From NCBI GenBank assembly GCA_943369665.1, contig CALRNX020000002.1, forward strand, positions 197,587 through 261,586: 64,000 bases of DNA, in the 5' to 3' direction. Source of the DNA: UKL13-3 sp943369665. Lineage in GTDB: Bacteria; Bacteroidota; Bacteroidia; UKL13-3. Both the position numbers and the translations under genes were made by a program. Below the pieces are notes generated by a model that searched no databases, had not been told where the DNA came from, and saw only the letters and a list, made by a program, of their open reading frames with translations. Below are positions 11,017 through 19,098 of this stretch, piece after piece. Position 1 is the stretch's first letter. Every line of letters starts with the position of its first letter.

Positions 11017-12021
11017 ATGAATATCTACGAACATTTAAATAAACGTATACTGATACTGGATGGTGCAATGGGCACCATGATTCAACGCTATCAACTCGGA
11101 GAAAACGATTTCAGGAACGATGCCCTTAAAGACCATAAACATTCTTTAAAGGGTAATAACGATTTACTTTCCATTACACGTCCCGATGTGATCAAAGCCA
11201 TTCATGCCGAATACTTTGAAGCCGGTGCCGATATTATAGAAACCAATACGTTTAGCGGAACCACCATCGCTCAGGCAGATTATGGTTTGGGCGAAGATTG
11301 GGTATACCAGATCAATTTTCAATCGGCAAAAATTGCGCGTGAAGTTGCGGATGAATACACAGCCAAAAATCCGGACAAACCGCGTTTTGTTGCAGGATCA
11401 TGCGGACCAACCAATAAAACGGCTTCTATCTCTCCCGATGTTAACGATCCGGGATTCAGAGGTGTAACATTCGATGAATTGGTAATTGCCTTTAAAGCAC
11501 AATGCAAAGCATTAATTGATGGTGGTGTCGATATCATTTTATTCGAAACCATTATTGATACGTTGAATGCCAAAGCTGCATTATATGCCGCACAGGAATT
11601 GTTTGACGAAATTGGCAAAACCTATCCGATCATGATTTCGGGAACCATCACCGATGCATCGGGCCGCACCCTTTCGGGGCAAACAACCGAAGCTTTTTTA
11701 ATTTCAATGGAACATGTTCCATTGTTGAGCATTGGCTTAAATTGTGCATTGGGAGCAGAGGCTTTAAGACCATACTTACAAGTATTGGCCAATAAGTCGA
11801 GCTTTTTTGTGAGCGCTTATCCAAATGCAGGTTTGCCAAATGAAATGGGACAATACGATCAAAGTCCAAACGCGATGATGAAACAGGTAGAAGAGTTTTG
11901 CAAAGAAGGCTTGGTAAACATTTTAGGTGGATGTTGTGGAACAACGCCCGATCATATCAAAGCGATTGCCGAAATGGCCGCTAAATATGAACCTAGGAAG
12001 ATTGGCGTTGTAAGCTACTAA
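11017..12021 (+). CDS. metH: Homocysteine S-methyltransferase domain protein (MetH N-terminal half)
   Basis: Transfers a methyl group to homocysteine to make methionine; 334 residues from the ATG at 11017. The frame is open upstream to 10909, but the upstream part is low-quality sequence and the MNIYEHLNKRILILDGAMGT start matches the family. Zinc-binding cysteines are seen in IGLNCALGAEAL and in the C-terminal GGCCGTTPDH. The folate, cobalamin and activation domains of full MetH are absent, so this is the split form known from Bacteroidota, in which the B12-dependent half is a separate gene. That partner is not in the window; the neighbours are a small Cys-rich peptide and a permease. Function is secure at domain level. 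Confidence 0.88.
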   Translation: MNIYEHLNKRILILDGAMGTMIQRYQLGENDFRNDALKDHKHSLKGNNDLLSITRPDVIKAIHAEYFEAGADIIETNTFSGTTIAQADYGLGEDWVYQINFQSAKIAREVADEYTAKNPDKPRFVAGSCGPTNKTASISPDVNDPGFRGVTFDELVIAFKAQCKALIDGGVDIILFETIIDTLNAKAALYAAQELFDEIGKTYPIMISGTITDASGRTLSGQTTEAFLISMEHVPLLSIGLNCALGAEALRPYLQVLANKSSFFVSAYPNAGLPNEMGQYDQSPNAMMKQVEEFCKEGLVNILGGCCGTTPDHIKAIAEMAAKYEPRKIGVVSY

Positions 12022-12070
12022 GTAACAATAAATATAGCAGACTGCGGGCCACCGACCGCGGAAAAAAAAC

Positions 12071-12217
12071 ATGAACACACAAGCAATCATAGTAGCACTC
12101 ATCATTACTGCGGCAGTTATTTATGTTGCACGGAGTATTTATAAAAGTGCAAAAGGTCATTCATGTGAAACAGGTGCATGCGGATGTGAACCTAAAATGA
12201 GTAAAAAAAGATCGTAA
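12071..12217 (+). CDS. Small Cys-rich membrane peptide (FeoB-associated type)
   Basis: A 48-residue protein: one N-terminal membrane helix (AIIVALIITAAVIYVARSIY) followed by a cytoplasmic tail with a Cys cluster, C-E-T-G-A-C-G-C, and a basic end. This layout is that of the FeoB-associated Cys-rich membrane protein family, thought to act with ferrous-iron transport. No feoB is nearby, so a role in iron handling rests on resemblance only. It starts 49 bases after the methyltransferase stop and could be co-transcribed with it. Confidence 0.6.
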   Translation: MNTQAIIVALIITAAVIYVARSIYKSAKGHSCETGACGCEPKMSKKRS

Positions 12218-12292
12218 CAGTTTCCAGATTCTTTTCGACTGTCTGCCACATTCCAAAAAAAACATATATTGCTCTCTAAAACATTTTAACCT

Positions 12293-13969
12293 GTGAGCAA
12301 TTCTTTATTCCGTAAAAAAACCGTTGCCCAAATTCAAGGTGAAGCCGATGCCCATGAACTAAGCGAACATAAACTCAAAAAAACGTTGTCGTTGCGCGAT
12401 TTAACGTCATTGGGTATTGCCGCCATTATTGGTGCAGGTATCTTTAGTACTATTGGAAATGCAAGTGCAGCGGGTGGCCCTGCGGTTGTTTTCCTGTTTA
12501 TTTTTATTGCATTTGCCTGCTCGTTTTCGGCCATGAGTTATGCCGAATTTGCCAGCAGCATTCCCATTTCGGGAAGCGCCTATACCTATGCTTATGCTGC
12601 CTTTGGAGAGATCATCGCCTGGATAATTGGTTGGGCATTAATTGTCGAATATGCCATCGGTAATATTGTGGTGGCAATTAGTTGGAGTGATTATTTTACA
12701 GGTCTGTTGCAAGGTATTGGCATCCATATTCCCGAGTATTTATGCATGGATTATTTGAGTGCTAAAAACGGATTTATCGAAGCCACCAACCTTATGAATA
12801 GCGGATCCGAAATGACCCACTACTTGCAGGAACAAATGGTAGCATGGCAAACAGCCCCTGAATTGTTTGGCCTCAAACTCATCTGCGATTTGCCAGCCTT
12901 GGGAATTGTATTTGCCATTACTGCCTTAATCTACCGTGGCGTGCATGAAACCAAAACCGTGGGAAATTATTTTGTTGCGCTCAAATTATGTGTGATCGTT
13001 CTGGTGATCATTGTTGGCGCATTTTATGTTAATCCCGAAAACTGGAGCCCATTTACACCCAATGGGTTTAAAGGGATCTTACAAGGAGTAGCGTCCGTAT
13101 TTTTTGCTTATATCGGTTTTGATGCCTTGGCCACAACTGCCGAGGAATGTAAGGATCCCAAACGCGATCTGCCCAAAGCCATGATGGCATCATTGGTGAT
13201 TTGCACCGTATTGTATATTTTAATTGCGCTCACTTTAACGGGTTTGGTAAGCTATAAAGACCTTGCCGTTGGCGATCCATTGGCACATGCATTTGCCTTG
13301 ATCAATGTGAACTGGATGAGCGGGATCGTAGCTGTGAGTGCCGTGATTGCGATGGCCAGCGTTTTGCTTGTTTTCCAAAACGGACAACCCCGCATTTGGA
13401 TGAGCATGAGCCGCGATGGATTATTACCCAAACGTTTCAGTGCCATTCATCCTAAATTTAAAACACCCGCTTTCAGCACCATCATAACCGGACTTTTTGT
13501 AGCTGTTCCTGCCCTGTTTTTGAACCTCAAAGAAGTAACGGACCTTTCAAGTATCGGGACACTGTTTGCGTTTGTGGTTGTGAATGCCGGTGTTATTCAG
13601 ATGGAAAACCACAAAAAAGAAAACCACTCGGGTTTTAAGGTTCCTTATTTCAATGGCCGTATCCTCATTCCCTTGTTGTGTTTGATCTCGTTGTTTGTAT
13701 TCATCGTATACAGTGATGCACAAACCTTCGATTTCGGAAACCGGGAAAACATTCCAATTTACCTGTTTTGGGGATTGTTCATTATCCTGAGCGTGCTCTC
13801 TTTCATCAAAAGGTATTCGGCCATTCCTGTTTTGGGAATGATCACCAATTTTTACCTGATGACCCAACTGAATTTTACCAACTGGGCCGCCTTTATCATC
13901 TGGCTGGCATTCGGATTGGTGATTTACTTTGCTTACGGTAAATACAAAAGCAAACTGGCCTCTTTATAA
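12293..13969 (+). CDS. APC-family amino acid permease
   Basis: Inner-membrane amino-acid transporter, 558 residues, about 12 to 14 hydrophobic helices. GTG start (GTGAGCAAT). After a 35-residue cytoplasmic N-tail comes the APC helix-1 signature GAGIFSTIG, and later FFAYIGFDALATTAEE, typical of the cationic amino-acid transporter branch (YfnA/CAT type). A roughly 45-residue hydrophilic loop follows helix 4 (about residues 145-195), a common feature of the Bacteroidota members. Substrate cannot be told from sequence; Arg, Lys or small neutral amino acids are usual for the branch. Confidence 0.85.
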   Translation: MSNSLFRKKTVAQIQGEADAHELSEHKLKKTLSLRDLTSLGIAAIIGAGIFSTIGNASAAGGPAVVFLFIFIAFACSFSAMSYAEFASSIPISGSAYTYAYAAFGEIIAWIIGWALIVEYAIGNIVVAISWSDYFTGLLQGIGIHIPEYLCMDYLSAKNGFIEATNLMNSGSEMTHYLQEQMVAWQTAPELFGLKLICDLPALGIVFAITALIYRGVHETKTVGNYFVALKLCVIVLVIIVGAFYVNPENWSPFTPNGFKGILQGVASVFFAYIGFDALATTAEECKDPKRDLPKAMMASLVICTVLYILIALTLTGLVSYKDLAVGDPLAHAFALINVNWMSGIVAVSAVIAMASVLLVFQNGQPRIWMSMSRDGLLPKRFSAIHPKFKTPAFSTIITGLFVAVPALFLNLKEVTDLSSIGTLFAFVVVNAGVIQMENHKKENHSGFKVPYFNGRILIPLLCLISLFVFIVYSDAQTFDFGNRENIPIYLFWGLFIILSVLSFIKRYSAIPVLGMITNFYLMTQLNFTNWAAFIIWLAFGLVIYFAYGKYKSKLASL

Positions 13970-13986
13970 AAAAATCACCTCGCCAA

Positions 13987-14012
13987 TAGGGGTAAAATCG
14001 ATCTGAGTTGTC
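13987..14012 (+). promoter_or_regulatory. ECF-type promoter A, upstream of the sigma gene
   Basis: TAGGGGT (13987-13993), 14 bases, TTGTC (14008-14012), 57 bases before the GTG start of the sigma gene. The same two boxes with exactly 14 bases between them occur at 17772 and 19047. The two-box form with a GTC in the downstream box is usual for ECF sigma promoters, so this is probably the autoregulatory promoter. Confidence 0.6.
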
Positions 14013-14068
14013 TAAACATTAAAGTGATTTAATGGATAGCATGTATATTGCGCAAAAAATAGCCGTTT

Positions 14069-14641
14069 GTGCATACTCCTACCGACAATCAACTTATAGA
14101 GAATATCCGTAAAGGAGACACCCGCTCATTTGAGCAGGTATTTAATCTATATGCCGAAAATCTGGTAAGGTATGCTGCTACCATTGTTAAAGATGCTGAC
14201 GATGCAGAAGATATCGTGCAGCAGCTTTTTGTTTCCATTTGGGATAAAAAAAGTATTCCGGAAGTAAACACCTCACTTAAAAGTTACTTGTACAAAAGCG
14301 TTTACAATACCAGTTTAAACAAACTTAAACAGGCCAAGGTAAAAGAGCAATATGCAACACATATCACCTATGTTTCGGATGGGCTTACATCGGGAGCCAA
14401 TGCGATGGTGGAGCAAAAAGAAACCGCAGCTGTAATTGAACAGGCTATCGATGAGCTACCCGAACAATGCCGGCTGATCTTTAGAATGAGCAGGATGGAA
14501 CAATTAAAATACCAGGAAATTGCCGATCAGTTAGGCTTGTCGGTAAAAACGGTAGAAAACCAAATGGGTAAAGCGCTCAAGCATATGCGCGAGCGTTTGA
14601 AGGACTATATTATGATCTTGATTGTGTATTATTTGAATTAA
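14069..14641 (+). CDS. ECF RNA polymerase sigma factor (FecI-like)
   Basis: Sigma-70 family protein of 190 residues that directs RNA polymerase to a small regulon. Region 2 spans about residues 20-70 (FEQVFNLYAENLVRYA, DADDAEDIVQQLFVSIWDKK) and region 4 about 130-180, with helix-turn-helix YQEIADQLGLSVKTVENQM. A hydrophobic tail (IMILIVYYLN) ends it, as in many Bacteroidota FecI-like sigmas. GTG start chosen because no ATG is in frame. The next gene is a FecR-type anti-sigma, and the promoter-like site 57 bases upstream is shared with two genes of the same locus, so autoregulation is likely. Confidence 0.92.
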   Translation: MHTPTDNQLIENIRKGDTRSFEQVFNLYAENLVRYAATIVKDADDAEDIVQQLFVSIWDKKSIPEVNTSLKSYLYKSVYNTSLNKLKQAKVKEQYATHITYVSDGLTSGANAMVEQKETAAVIEQAIDELPEQCRLIFRMSRMEQLKYQEIADQLGLSVKTVENQMGKALKHMRERLKDYIMILIVYYLN

Positions 14642-14647
14642 AAAAAA

Positions 14648-14724
14648 TGCCACAGATTTCACTGATGAATGTAAAAGACCTTCAGTGTAATTTTTACCAA
14701 AAAAAGCTGTGCGGATCAGTGGCA
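14648..14724 (+). repeat. Small MITE-like inverted-repeat element between sigma and anti-sigma genes
   Basis: The 90-base gap is bounded by TGCCACAGAT (14648) and its near reverse complement ATCAGTGGCA (14715-14724), with an inner AAAGACCTTCAGTGTAATTT-like segment. The ends resemble the CACAGATT...CGGAT type of small dispersed repeats seen in many environmental genomes. It separates sigma from anti-sigma but leaves both intact. Confidence 0.45.
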
Positions 14725-14731
14725 ATAAAAA

Positions 14732-15715
14732 ATGAAAGAGAACGAAAACTATATTGATGAATTAATAGCTAAATACCTGGCAGGCGAAGCCATGCCGGAT
14801 GAAGCTATATGGCTTGATGATTGGAAAGCGCAATCGGAAGCCAACCTTCAATACTTTAACCGTTCCAAAAAACTATTCGATTTTACATTGGACCAACATT
14901 TTGATGCACAAAAAATGTATCAGAACATCATTGCAACGGCACCCAAAGAAGTACCTGTATTTTCGCTCAAACAGTATTTTACACCACTTCGTATTGCCGC
15001 TTCCCTGATCATTGTTTCATTGCTTGGTTTGATTGCCACCCTTATTTTTAAAACAAATACCCAGCCTGATATTATTCTTGCCTCAACCGAAACAGTTCAG
15101 GAACAAAAGCTGGCAGATGGCTCTACTGTTGCATTAAACAAACACAGTAAATTAACCCTTGTAGGTGGTTTTAATGGAAAACAACGCAAAGTAAAATTAG
15201 AAGGCGAAGCTTTTTTTGAGGTAAAACATGATGCCGAAAAACCTTTTGTAATTGATGCCGGAGGCTTATTAATTAAAGATATTGGTACGGCATTTAATGT
15301 AAAAGCCAATCCTCAAAGCGATTCGGTATTTGTATTTGTAACCGAAGGAATTGTGGAGCTATCAGCCAACAATGAAACCATTGTGTTGCAGCAAAGTCAG
15401 AGTGCCCTTTACATCAAATCAACCAAACGTTTTATTGAAACCAATTATGTACAGGCTAATATTGCAGCTTACAAAACAAAACAGTTTCATTTTAATGCAG
15501 CCACGCTGGGCGAAGTTGCCGAGGAACTGAATGCCGTTTATGGCCCGATCATTCAACTTGAAAGCAAACAGCTTGCTTTATGCACCATCAGTGTCGACTT
15601 CCACAACGAATCGCCAGAAACGATCGTCACGATTATTGCACAAACACTTGGGTTGGAAGTAGAACAACATAATGGAACATACTTCCTTAAAGGAACCAAT
15701 TGCACTCCGTACTAA
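14732..15715 (+). CDS. FecR-family anti-sigma factor
   Basis: Inner-membrane regulator that holds the upstream ECF sigma and releases it on a signal from the outer membrane. 327 residues: a cytoplasmic sigma-binding N-part (1-85), one membrane helix (IAASLIIVSLLGLIATLIF, about 89-107), a periplasmic FecR domain (about 118-235, with QKLADGSTVALNKHSKL and GEAFFEVKHDAEKPF), and a C-terminal DUF4974-like domain (FHFNAATLGEVAEELNAVYG) that resembles STN. The stop overlaps the start of the next gene (TAATG), indicating translational coupling to that STN-bearing protein. Confidence 0.92.
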   Translation: MKENENYIDELIAKYLAGEAMPDEAIWLDDWKAQSEANLQYFNRSKKLFDFTLDQHFDAQKMYQNIIATAPKEVPVFSLKQYFTPLRIAASLIIVSLLGLIATLIFKTNTQPDIILASTETVQEQKLADGSTVALNKHSKLTLVGGFNGKQRKVKLEGEAFFEVKHDAEKPFVIDAGGLLIKDIGTAFNVKANPQSDSVFVFVTEGIVELSANNETIVLQQSQSALYIKSTKRFIETNYVQANIAAYKTKQFHFNAATLGEVAEELNAVYGPIIQLESKQLALCTISVDFHNESPETIVTIIAQTLGLEVEQHNGTYFLKGTNCTPY

Positions 15716-17754
15716 TGAAAATTGTAGTTGCGTTTTTGTTATGTTTTACGGCAACCATTACTGTTGCCCAAAAAAACGTTCCGGCACTGGAAAGACAAGT
15801 AACACTTACCATTTACAACGAACCGGTTTATACTGTTCTCGATAAAATTTCAACACAAACCGGTGTGAAATTTTCGTATAATCCATCTACGGTTAAAGTT
15901 GATAAAAAAATATCCTTTATTGTTTCTCAAAAACCACTGCGGAGCGTACTCAGAATATTATTTGATGAAAGCGTGCAAGCCAAACAAAACGGAAACTATA
16001 TTATTCTTACCTATAAAGCCATAAAACCAGCAAGCAAACAGGAGCCGATCAAGGAAATCAATATCAACGGATATGTATATTCGAGCGAAGGCGTAGCCAT
16101 TGGTGCTGCAAGTATTTACAATACCGATAATTTATTAGCTACCGTTTCAAACGAATATGGTTATTATAAACTAACCGTTCCGGCCAATCGTTTACCCATA
16201 ACATTAAAAGTAGCAAAGGAAAATTTTATTGATACCAGTATCCGCATCGAACCCACCAAAACCAATTGCGATATTGTTTTGAATGCTCCTCCAAAAAAAA
16301 TAATTGAGCCAATTGTTATTCAACACTCCAAGACCCAGGCAGATACTTTGGTGAGGAAAGACAGCGTGAAAACTGTTCAGGCTGATACGGTTATTAAAAA
16401 GTCAAAACTTACTTTTTTACAGGATCTGGTCTTATCCGAAAACCTTAAATCAAGTATCCGGAATATCAAGGATACGGCATTTACAACCACACAAATTAGT
16501 TTGATCCCTTATGTAAGCACCAACCGTTTGCTTTCGGCAAATACAGTAAATGATTACTCGTTCAATATTTTAATCGGCTATTCTCAAGGTGTAAACAAGT
16601 TTGAGCTTGGTGGGCTCATGAATATCGACAGGGGTGATGTAAAATTTGTTCAAGCTGCCGGTTTGATCAATGCCGTTGGCGGCAATATGACAGGAGCACA
16701 ACTGGCAGGGATCGGAAATGTAACCAAAGGACGAAGCGAAGGATTAATCGGAAGTGGGATATTTAATGTGGGCACCAATATGCATGGTATCCAGTTAGCC
16801 GGTATTGTAAATGTAAATCTTTCTTACCCCGACAGTTTAAAAAACAGCAGCATACACGATTTTTTACAAGATACCGTGAAGGGCATCCAGGTAGCGGGTG
16901 TAACCAATATTAATGCAGGTTATATGGAAGGTCTTCGTTTTGCAGGAACACTCAACTTAGGAAACTCCAATAAAGGTGTGCAAATAGCAGGTATAATGAA
17001 TGGCAACTGGGGAAAATCGACCGGAATCAATTTGGCCTGGGTTCTCAATTATATGCACGATACCCTGATTGGACACAATATCGTTGGTATTGCCAATGTC
17101 AATAAAAAATACGTTGAGGGGGTTCAAATTGCCGGTTTGCTCAATGTAATTGATGCCGACCTGAAAGGGATGCAGATCACCACGCTGGTAAACGTTGCCA
17201 AACATGTGAACGGAACCCAAATTGCCTTGCTCAATTTTTCCGACTCAGCCAAAGGCTTCCCCATTGGATTGGTAAGTTTTGTTAGAAACGGTTACCATAA
17301 AATTGAAGTGTTTGGTGATGATATGCTCTATACTCAGCTTGCGTTCAGAACCGGTGTTCCCAAGTTTCACAATATTTTCAATGTAGGAATTGATCTCACC
17401 AAAAGGGTAGACGGTTTGTGGAATTTTGGTTATGGGATCGGATCCACATTCCCCATTTCTTCAAAGTGGAATGTAACCACCGATATACTCGGGCAAATCA
17501 TTCTTCAGAATACCGATATCGAACATGCTCCGTTTATGGGGACGGGATTTCTGGGCATTGAAAGAACTTTTCATAAAAATTTCTCCATTGCTTTTGGTCC
17601 CACCTACCATGCCATGATCAGTTACGGAGGCAATCATATGTACACTGATATCAACCATAAACTCATTCCTTATTCTTCTTTCGAAAATTCATATGCCAAC
17701 GGAAACACCTTAAATATGTGGGTTGGCGGAAAGATCTCGTTCAAATTTTTGTAA
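15715..17754 (+). CDS. STN and carboxypeptidase-regulatory domain protein with LA_2272-type surface repeats
   Basis: 679 residues from the ATG overlapping the anti-sigma stop (TAATG); a signal peptide ends at TITVAQ. Domains: an STN (secretin/TonB short N-terminal) domain at about 25-100, a carboxypeptidase-regulatory-like fold at about 120-195, a charged linker, then about 12 repeats of roughly 22 residues with the pattern G-x-Q-hAG-hh-N (for example GVQIAGIMN, GVQIAGLLN), and a probable outer-membrane barrel ending in SFKFL. STN normally sits on the TonB receptor that signals to FecR; here it is on a repeat protein translationally coupled to FecR. I infer this is the signal transducer of the locus. 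The repeat resembles what is annotated as the LA_2272 surface repeat. Confidence 0.78.
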   Translation: MKIVVAFLLCFTATITVAQKNVPALERQVTLTIYNEPVYTVLDKISTQTGVKFSYNPSTVKVDKKISFIVSQKPLRSVLRILFDESVQAKQNGNYIILTYKAIKPASKQEPIKEININGYVYSSEGVAIGAASIYNTDNLLATVSNEYGYYKLTVPANRLPITLKVAKENFIDTSIRIEPTKTNCDIVLNAPPKKIIEPIVIQHSKTQADTLVRKDSVKTVQADTVIKKSKLTFLQDLVLSENLKSSIRNIKDTAFTTTQISLIPYVSTNRLLSANTVNDYSFNILIGYSQGVNKFELGGLMNIDRGDVKFVQAAGLINAVGGNMTGAQLAGIGNVTKGRSEGLIGSGIFNVGTNMHGIQLAGIVNVNLSYPDSLKNSSIHDFLQDTVKGIQVAGVTNINAGYMEGLRFAGTLNLGNSNKGVQIAGIMNGNWGKSTGINLAWVLNYMHDTLIGHNIVGIANVNKKYVEGVQIAGLLNVIDADLKGMQITTLVNVAKHVNGTQIALLNFSDSAKGFPIGLVSFVRNGYHKIEVFGDDMLYTQLAFRTGVPKFHNIFNVGIDLTKRVDGLWNFGYGIGSTFPISSKWNVTTDILGQIILQNTDIEHAPFMGTGFLGIERTFHKNFSIAFGPTYHAMISYGGNHMYTDINHKLIPYSSFENSYANGNTLNMWVGGKISFKFL

Positions 17755-17771
17755 AATATATTCACCTTGCG

Positions 17772-17797
17772 TAGGGGTATTTCCCATTACGATTGTC
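17772..17797 (+). promoter_or_regulatory. ECF-type promoter B, upstream of the second repeat protein
   Basis: TAGGGGT (17772-17778), 14 bases, TTGTC (17793-17797) followed by ATA; the ATG at 17818 lies 20 bases further. Same boxes and spacing as the sites at 13987 and 19047. No hairpin is formed here, so this copy cannot be explained as a terminator. Confidence 0.6.
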
Positions 17798-17817
17798 ATA
17801 TTCATAAACATCAAAAT

Positions 17818-19014
17818 ATGACAAATAGAATATTGGCTGCAATTACAATTGCTTTAGGATTTTTAAACACACAGGCACAAGACACAACCAAAACCAAAAG
17901 CCAAATGTATACAGGCTTTTACAACCAACTTTCAGGTGATATTAAATACCCTGTATTGGGTGTGGTAAACATGGTTGATGGCAACCAAAAAGGAACACAA
18001 ATTGGGGTGAGTAATTTTACCAAACAAGATATCAATGGTTTTCAACTCGGGCTTACAAATGTTGTAGGTGGAAGTGGAAACGGAGCACAATTGGCGTTGG
18101 TAAATGTCACCAAAGATTCTTTCTCGGGGGCACAAATTTCATACATCAACATTACCGGTAAACAACAACAAGGAGTTCAGTTAGGGTTTATCAATTTGGC
18201 CCAAAGTGGCAATGGTATGGCACAGATTGGAACCGTGAATGCAAGCGCAAAAGAAACCAAAGGCGCACAAATCGGATATGTAAATGTAGCCGGGAAAGAC
18301 GAAGATGGAGGACAAGTTGGCTTTGCAAACATTGTTGGAGGAAGTTCAAAGGGAGGCCAGGTTGGTTTTGTAAATGCAACAGCTAAAAATATGAATGGAG
18401 CACAGGTTGCATTTGTGAATGTTGCCGGAGGAAAAACATCGGGTGCACAAGTTGGATATGTAAACGTAGGAAAGACAATCAAAGGCACACAGGTAGGCTT
18501 TATCAATATTGCCGATTCGTTTTCATCAGGTATGCCCGTTGGATTTTTATCCATTGTGCGCAAAGGTGGTTACTATGCTTTAGAGCTTAGCTCAAATGAA
18601 CTGTATTATTACAATGCCGCTGTTAAAATTGGGGTAAAGCCATTGTATACATCGTTCGGAATTTCATATAACCCACAGTTTAAAAATGAATTTGCCTGGA
18701 ATGTAGGTTTGGGAAGCATGCTGTATGCAACACAACATTTCTTCTTTAACCCTGAGATAACCGGTATCGGAAGCATTGAAGAAAATCCACAATTTTTCAC
18801 GCAATTAAGCACTTCGGTAGGTTATTCATTTGGCCCTGTTGCAATCAAAGCCGGACCAACATTTACCTGGAGTTATTTAGATAAAAACGATTCTCCTAAA
18901 GCAGAGATCCCACAAAAGGCATATCAACCAGAATACAGCTTTTGTAAAACCCAGATCGATGCACAAAACTGTTTCTGGATCGGGGCAAAAGCAAGTGTTG
19001 TATTTTCCTTCTAA
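17818..19014 (+). CDS. LA_2272-type surface repeat protein
   Basis: 398 residues; the ATG at 17818 gives a signal peptide (MTNRILAAITIALGFLNTQA, cut before Q). The frame is open further upstream, but that part would overlap the promoter boxes. Residues about 35-260 are some 11 repeats of 21-22 residues, G-x-Q-(V/I)-G-(F/Y)-(V/I)-N (GAQIGYVNVAG, GGQVGFANIVGG, GTQVGFINIA). The rest is beta-rich and ends VVFSF, as in outer-membrane barrels. It shares with the upstream protein the transition segment (GMPVGFLSIVRKGGYYALEL versus GFPIGLVSFVRNGYHKIEV), so the two are paralogues, this one lacking STN. Function unknown; location in the outer membrane is inferred. Confidence 0.72.
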   Translation: MTNRILAAITIALGFLNTQAQDTTKTKSQMYTGFYNQLSGDIKYPVLGVVNMVDGNQKGTQIGVSNFTKQDINGFQLGLTNVVGGSGNGAQLALVNVTKDSFSGAQISYINITGKQQQGVQLGFINLAQSGNGMAQIGTVNASAKETKGAQIGYVNVAGKDEDGGQVGFANIVGGSSKGGQVGFVNATAKNMNGAQVAFVNVAGGKTSGAQVGYVNVGKTIKGTQVGFINIADSFSSGMPVGFLSIVRKGGYYALELSSNELYYYNAAVKIGVKPLYTSFGISYNPQFKNEFAWNVGLGSMLYATQHFFFNPEITGIGSIEENPQFFTQLSTSVGYSFGPVAIKAGPTFTWSYLDKNDSPKAEIPQKAYQPEYSFCKTQIDAQNCFWIGAKASVVFSF

Positions 19015-19046
19015 CAGAAAAAAACTAAAAAAAGAAAACCCTCAAG

Positions 19047-19072
19047 TAGGGGTTTTTCTTTGTTCAATTGTC
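19047..19072 (+). promoter_or_regulatory. ECF-type promoter C, upstream of the first TonB receptor
   Basis: TAGGGGT (19047-19053), 14 bases, TTGTC (19068-19072) followed by ATA, 26 bases before the ATG at 19099. The upstream box is also one arm of a hairpin (AAAACCC at 19035-19042 with GGGGTTTT) that could terminate the preceding gene, so the two functions may overlap. Confidence 0.55.
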
Positions 19073-19098
19073 ATACTTCTAAAACACCAAAACACTTA

